From Candidatus Nealsoniibacteriota bacterium (GTDB lineage Bacteria; Patescibacteriota; Minisyncoccia; Minisyncoccales; PWPS01), in assembly GCA_003557065.1 (NCBI GenBank), contig PWPS01000049.1:1-6442 (forward strand): 6,442 bases of DNA, given 5' to 3'. The notes under the pieces are model-generated. The model was given only the letters and a program-made list of their open reading frames with translations, had not been told where the DNA came from and made no database searches. Each line of letters opens with the position of its first letter. The first letter of the stretch is position 1. The translations under genes were made by a program, and so were the position numbers. Positions 5,896 to 6,442 of the stretch are shown here, in pieces.

Positions 5896-6038
5896 ATGTT
5901 TTTCTTGCACTTCTAGATACCTGCAAGCTGTTAACTGGAATTTATCGCGATAATTAGTGTAGTTGCGAGGATTACAATCATCTTTATTGCTGTTAATTCG
6001 ATTAGAGTAAAACTTTAGACTTTCACATTTTCATTCAT
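5895..6038 (-). pseudogene. Type IV prepilin-like pseudogene (N-terminal part, in-frame stops)
   Basis: Read leftward from ATG 6038, the frame gives MNENVKV, a TAA stop (6017-6015), then SFTLIEL followed by a hydrophobic run (AIKMIVILATTLIIAI) and NSS. More stops follow: TAA (5933-5931), TAG (5915-5913) and TAA TAA (5894-5889), between pilin-like pieces QLA and KCKKN. The order of a short charged leader, the (G/S)FTLIEL prepilin peptidase motif with Glu5, a hydrophobic helix and then a polar NS-x-R-like stretch is that of type IV pilins and pseudopilins. An intact protein would have been processed at the membrane and assembled into a pilus. Here the usual Gly before Phe is Ser, the leader is cut off by a stop, and nothing pilin-like is recognisable beyond about 5895. 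The neighbouring genes use TAA and TGA as normal stops, so decay is likelier than recoding. Confidence 0.7.
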
Positions 6039-6112
6039 TTAATAATTTTATTCTTTTGTTTCCTTATCCTAATGAGTTTTAACAGAAAAAGAAAATATTA
6101 ACGAATATAATA

Positions 6113-6138
6113 AAAAATCGGATCACAATCGGGTTTTT
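6113..6138. terminator. Terminator-like hairpin, possibly bidirectional
   Basis: AAAAATCGGAT (6113-6123) pairs with ATCGGGTTTTT (6128-6138) around CACA, with one G/G mismatch and one G.T pair. An A-run on one side and a T-run on the other make it terminator-like in both directions. It separates the pilin relic from the rightward frames beyond it, but no intact gene ends just before it, so its role is uncertain. Confidence 0.45.
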
Positions 6139-6171
6139 AGTTGCTTCCTCCTCCCTGGTCCAGAGTTGATA

Positions 6172-6258
6172 ATGACGATGCAGGATGAGGTATATCTGGC
6201 ATCAGTCAGGGCCAACGTGGAAATGATCAAAGAGATGACTAAAAAGAGTAAAAGCTAG
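6172..6258 (+). CDS. Unidentified 28-codon reading frame, possibly a gene remnant
   Basis: From ATG 6172 to TAG 6258 the frame reads MTMQDEV, then YLASVRANVEMIKEM, then TKKSKS: a polar, helix-prone peptide with a basic tail. It stays open upstream to 6076, where PGPEL precedes the ATG, so it may be the tail of a longer decayed gene. Its codons (CTG, GCC, GTC, AAC, GTG) are richer in G and C than those of neighbouring genes. There is no good Shine-Dalgarno sequence. I do not recognise the family, and it may not be expressed. Confidence 0.25.
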   Translation: MTMQDEVYLASVRANVEMIKEMTKKSKS

Positions 6259-6271
6259 ACATCTCATCAGG

Positions 6272-6280
6272 TGTTATAAA
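6272..6280 (+). promoter_or_regulatory. Possible extended -10 promoter for the exported-protein gene
   Basis: TG (6272-6273), one base, then TATAAA (6275-6280, 5 of 6 matches) repeats the arrangement seen before the permease. No -35 box stands at a proper distance; TAGACA at 6256-6261 is only 13 bp away. If used, the leader would be about 56 nt, T-rich, and carry the ribosome binding site at 6333. Confidence 0.4.
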
Positions 6281-6332
6281 CTTAGCCTTGTTGTTGGTCT
6301 TTTTTTCTGCTTTTTTGCCTTTTCGTTTCAAT

Positions 6333-6337
6333 AGGAG
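6333..6337 (+). promoter_or_regulatory. Strong Shine-Dalgarno sequence that sets the TTG start at 6343
   Basis: AGGAG lies five bases before TTG 6343. It is the only strong ribosome binding site before a gene in this window, and it favours TTG 6343 over ATG 6397, which has none. Confidence 0.7.
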
Positions 6338-6342
6338 CATAT

Positions 6343-6442
6343 TTGAAGTTTTTTACTAACAGAAAAAAATGTGTTAGCGAGTTTCTTAAATCTATAATGT
6401 TTCTTGTACTAATTTTGCTGGCTCTATCTGGATTTTCCTTCA
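6343..6442 (+). CDS. Exported or membrane protein, N-terminal 33 residues (runs off right edge)
   Basis: The frame is open from TTG 6343 to the window edge and begins MKFFTNRKKCVSEFLKSI, then MFLVLILLALSGFSF (TTG read as Met). A basic N-terminal stretch (R7, K8, K9, K16) followed by a leucine-rich hydrophobic core is typical of a Sec signal peptide or signal anchor; no cleavage site is reached. The start is supported by AGGAG five bases upstream. Starting at ATG 6397 instead would remove the basic region and leave no ribosome binding site. A possible extended -10 promoter lies at 6272-6280. The mature protein is outside the window, so its function is unknown. Confidence 0.7.
   Translation, partial: MKFFTNRKKCVSEFLKSIMFLVLILLALSGFSF

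Larger units (their letters stand above)
5727..6342. other. 616-bp stretch without a clear intact gene; decayed and structured
   Basis: No convincing full-length gene lies here on either strand. It holds T-rich sequence after the permease, a pair of hairpins at 5837-5895, a minus-strand prepilin pseudogene (5895-6038), a hairpin at 6113-6138, and an unidentified short frame at 6172-6258. An open frame without a usual start codon runs from 5713 to 5859. The mix of relics and palindromes suggests a decaying accessory segment. Confidence 0.6.

Noticed and set aside
5942..5953. Perfect 12-bp palindrome TTATCGCGATAA as a regulator site
   Set aside because: It falls inside the pilin-like hydrophobic codons (ATT ATC GCG ATA on the minus strand), so it is explained by the pseudogene; an operator role cannot be argued from one copy.
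5889..6017. Alternative genetic code with TAA/TAG read as sense
   Set aside because: dnaG ends in TAA, and rpoD and the permease in TGA, at the expected protein ends, and none of the intact genes contains an internal TAA or TAG, so the stops in the pilin-like frame are best read as decay.
6078..6111. Promoter with TTAACA (6079-6084) and TATAAT (6106-6111)
   Set aside because: The spacer is 21 bp, too long for a sigma70-type promoter, there is no TG extension, and a hairpin would sit right at the start point.
1..6442. CRISPR arrays, tRNA or rRNA genes, insertion sequence ends
   Set aside because: No regularly spaced repeats, no tRNA T-arm or cloverleaf pattern, no rRNA-like stretch and no transposase frame were seen on either strand.

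Overview
The window looks like chromosome from a low-GC bacterium, about 40% G+C by eye, with Arg codons mostly AGA/AGG and many ATA Ile codons. Several traits together suggest a Patescibacteria (CPR) member: an extended Cys-x3-Cys zinc ribbon in the primase, a very short or absent leader on its mRNA, little Shine-Dalgarno use, and a type IV pilin remnant. That placement is inference from remembered family features and was not tested.

Layout. At the left edge (1-842, minus strand) is the N-terminal part of a GT4-type glycosyltransferase that runs out of the window. It is transcribed divergently from the dnaG-rpoD pair. The 186-bp gap between them holds two near-consensus sigma70-type promoters, one per direction. 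The leftward promoter carries a dyad over its -35 box and is followed by a leader hairpin. The rightward promoter sits so close to the primase ATG that the mRNA should be leaderless or nearly so. DNA primase (1029-2720) and the housekeeping sigma factor RpoD (2723-3793) are 2 bp apart and end at a clear intrinsic terminator (3856-3887). An extended -10 promoter then drives an SLC13-type permease with two RCK_C-like cytoplasmic domains (3945-5726).

The right end (5727-6442) is largely non-coding and decayed. It contains a minus-strand type IV prepilin pseudogene with several in-frame stops, several hairpins, an unidentified 28-codon reading frame, and, at the very edge, the start of an exported protein (TTG start at 6343, strong ribosome binding site, signal peptide).

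How the genes relate. Primase and sigma factor form a reduced version of the macromolecular synthesis operon, with no rpsU in front. The promoters seen here match what the encoded sigma factor should read: its -35 and extended -10 contact residues are conserved, while one -12 contact position differs from E. coli. No complete unknown multi-gene system is visible. The least ordinary points are the leaderless primase transcript, the pilin relic, and the controlled divergent promoter region.
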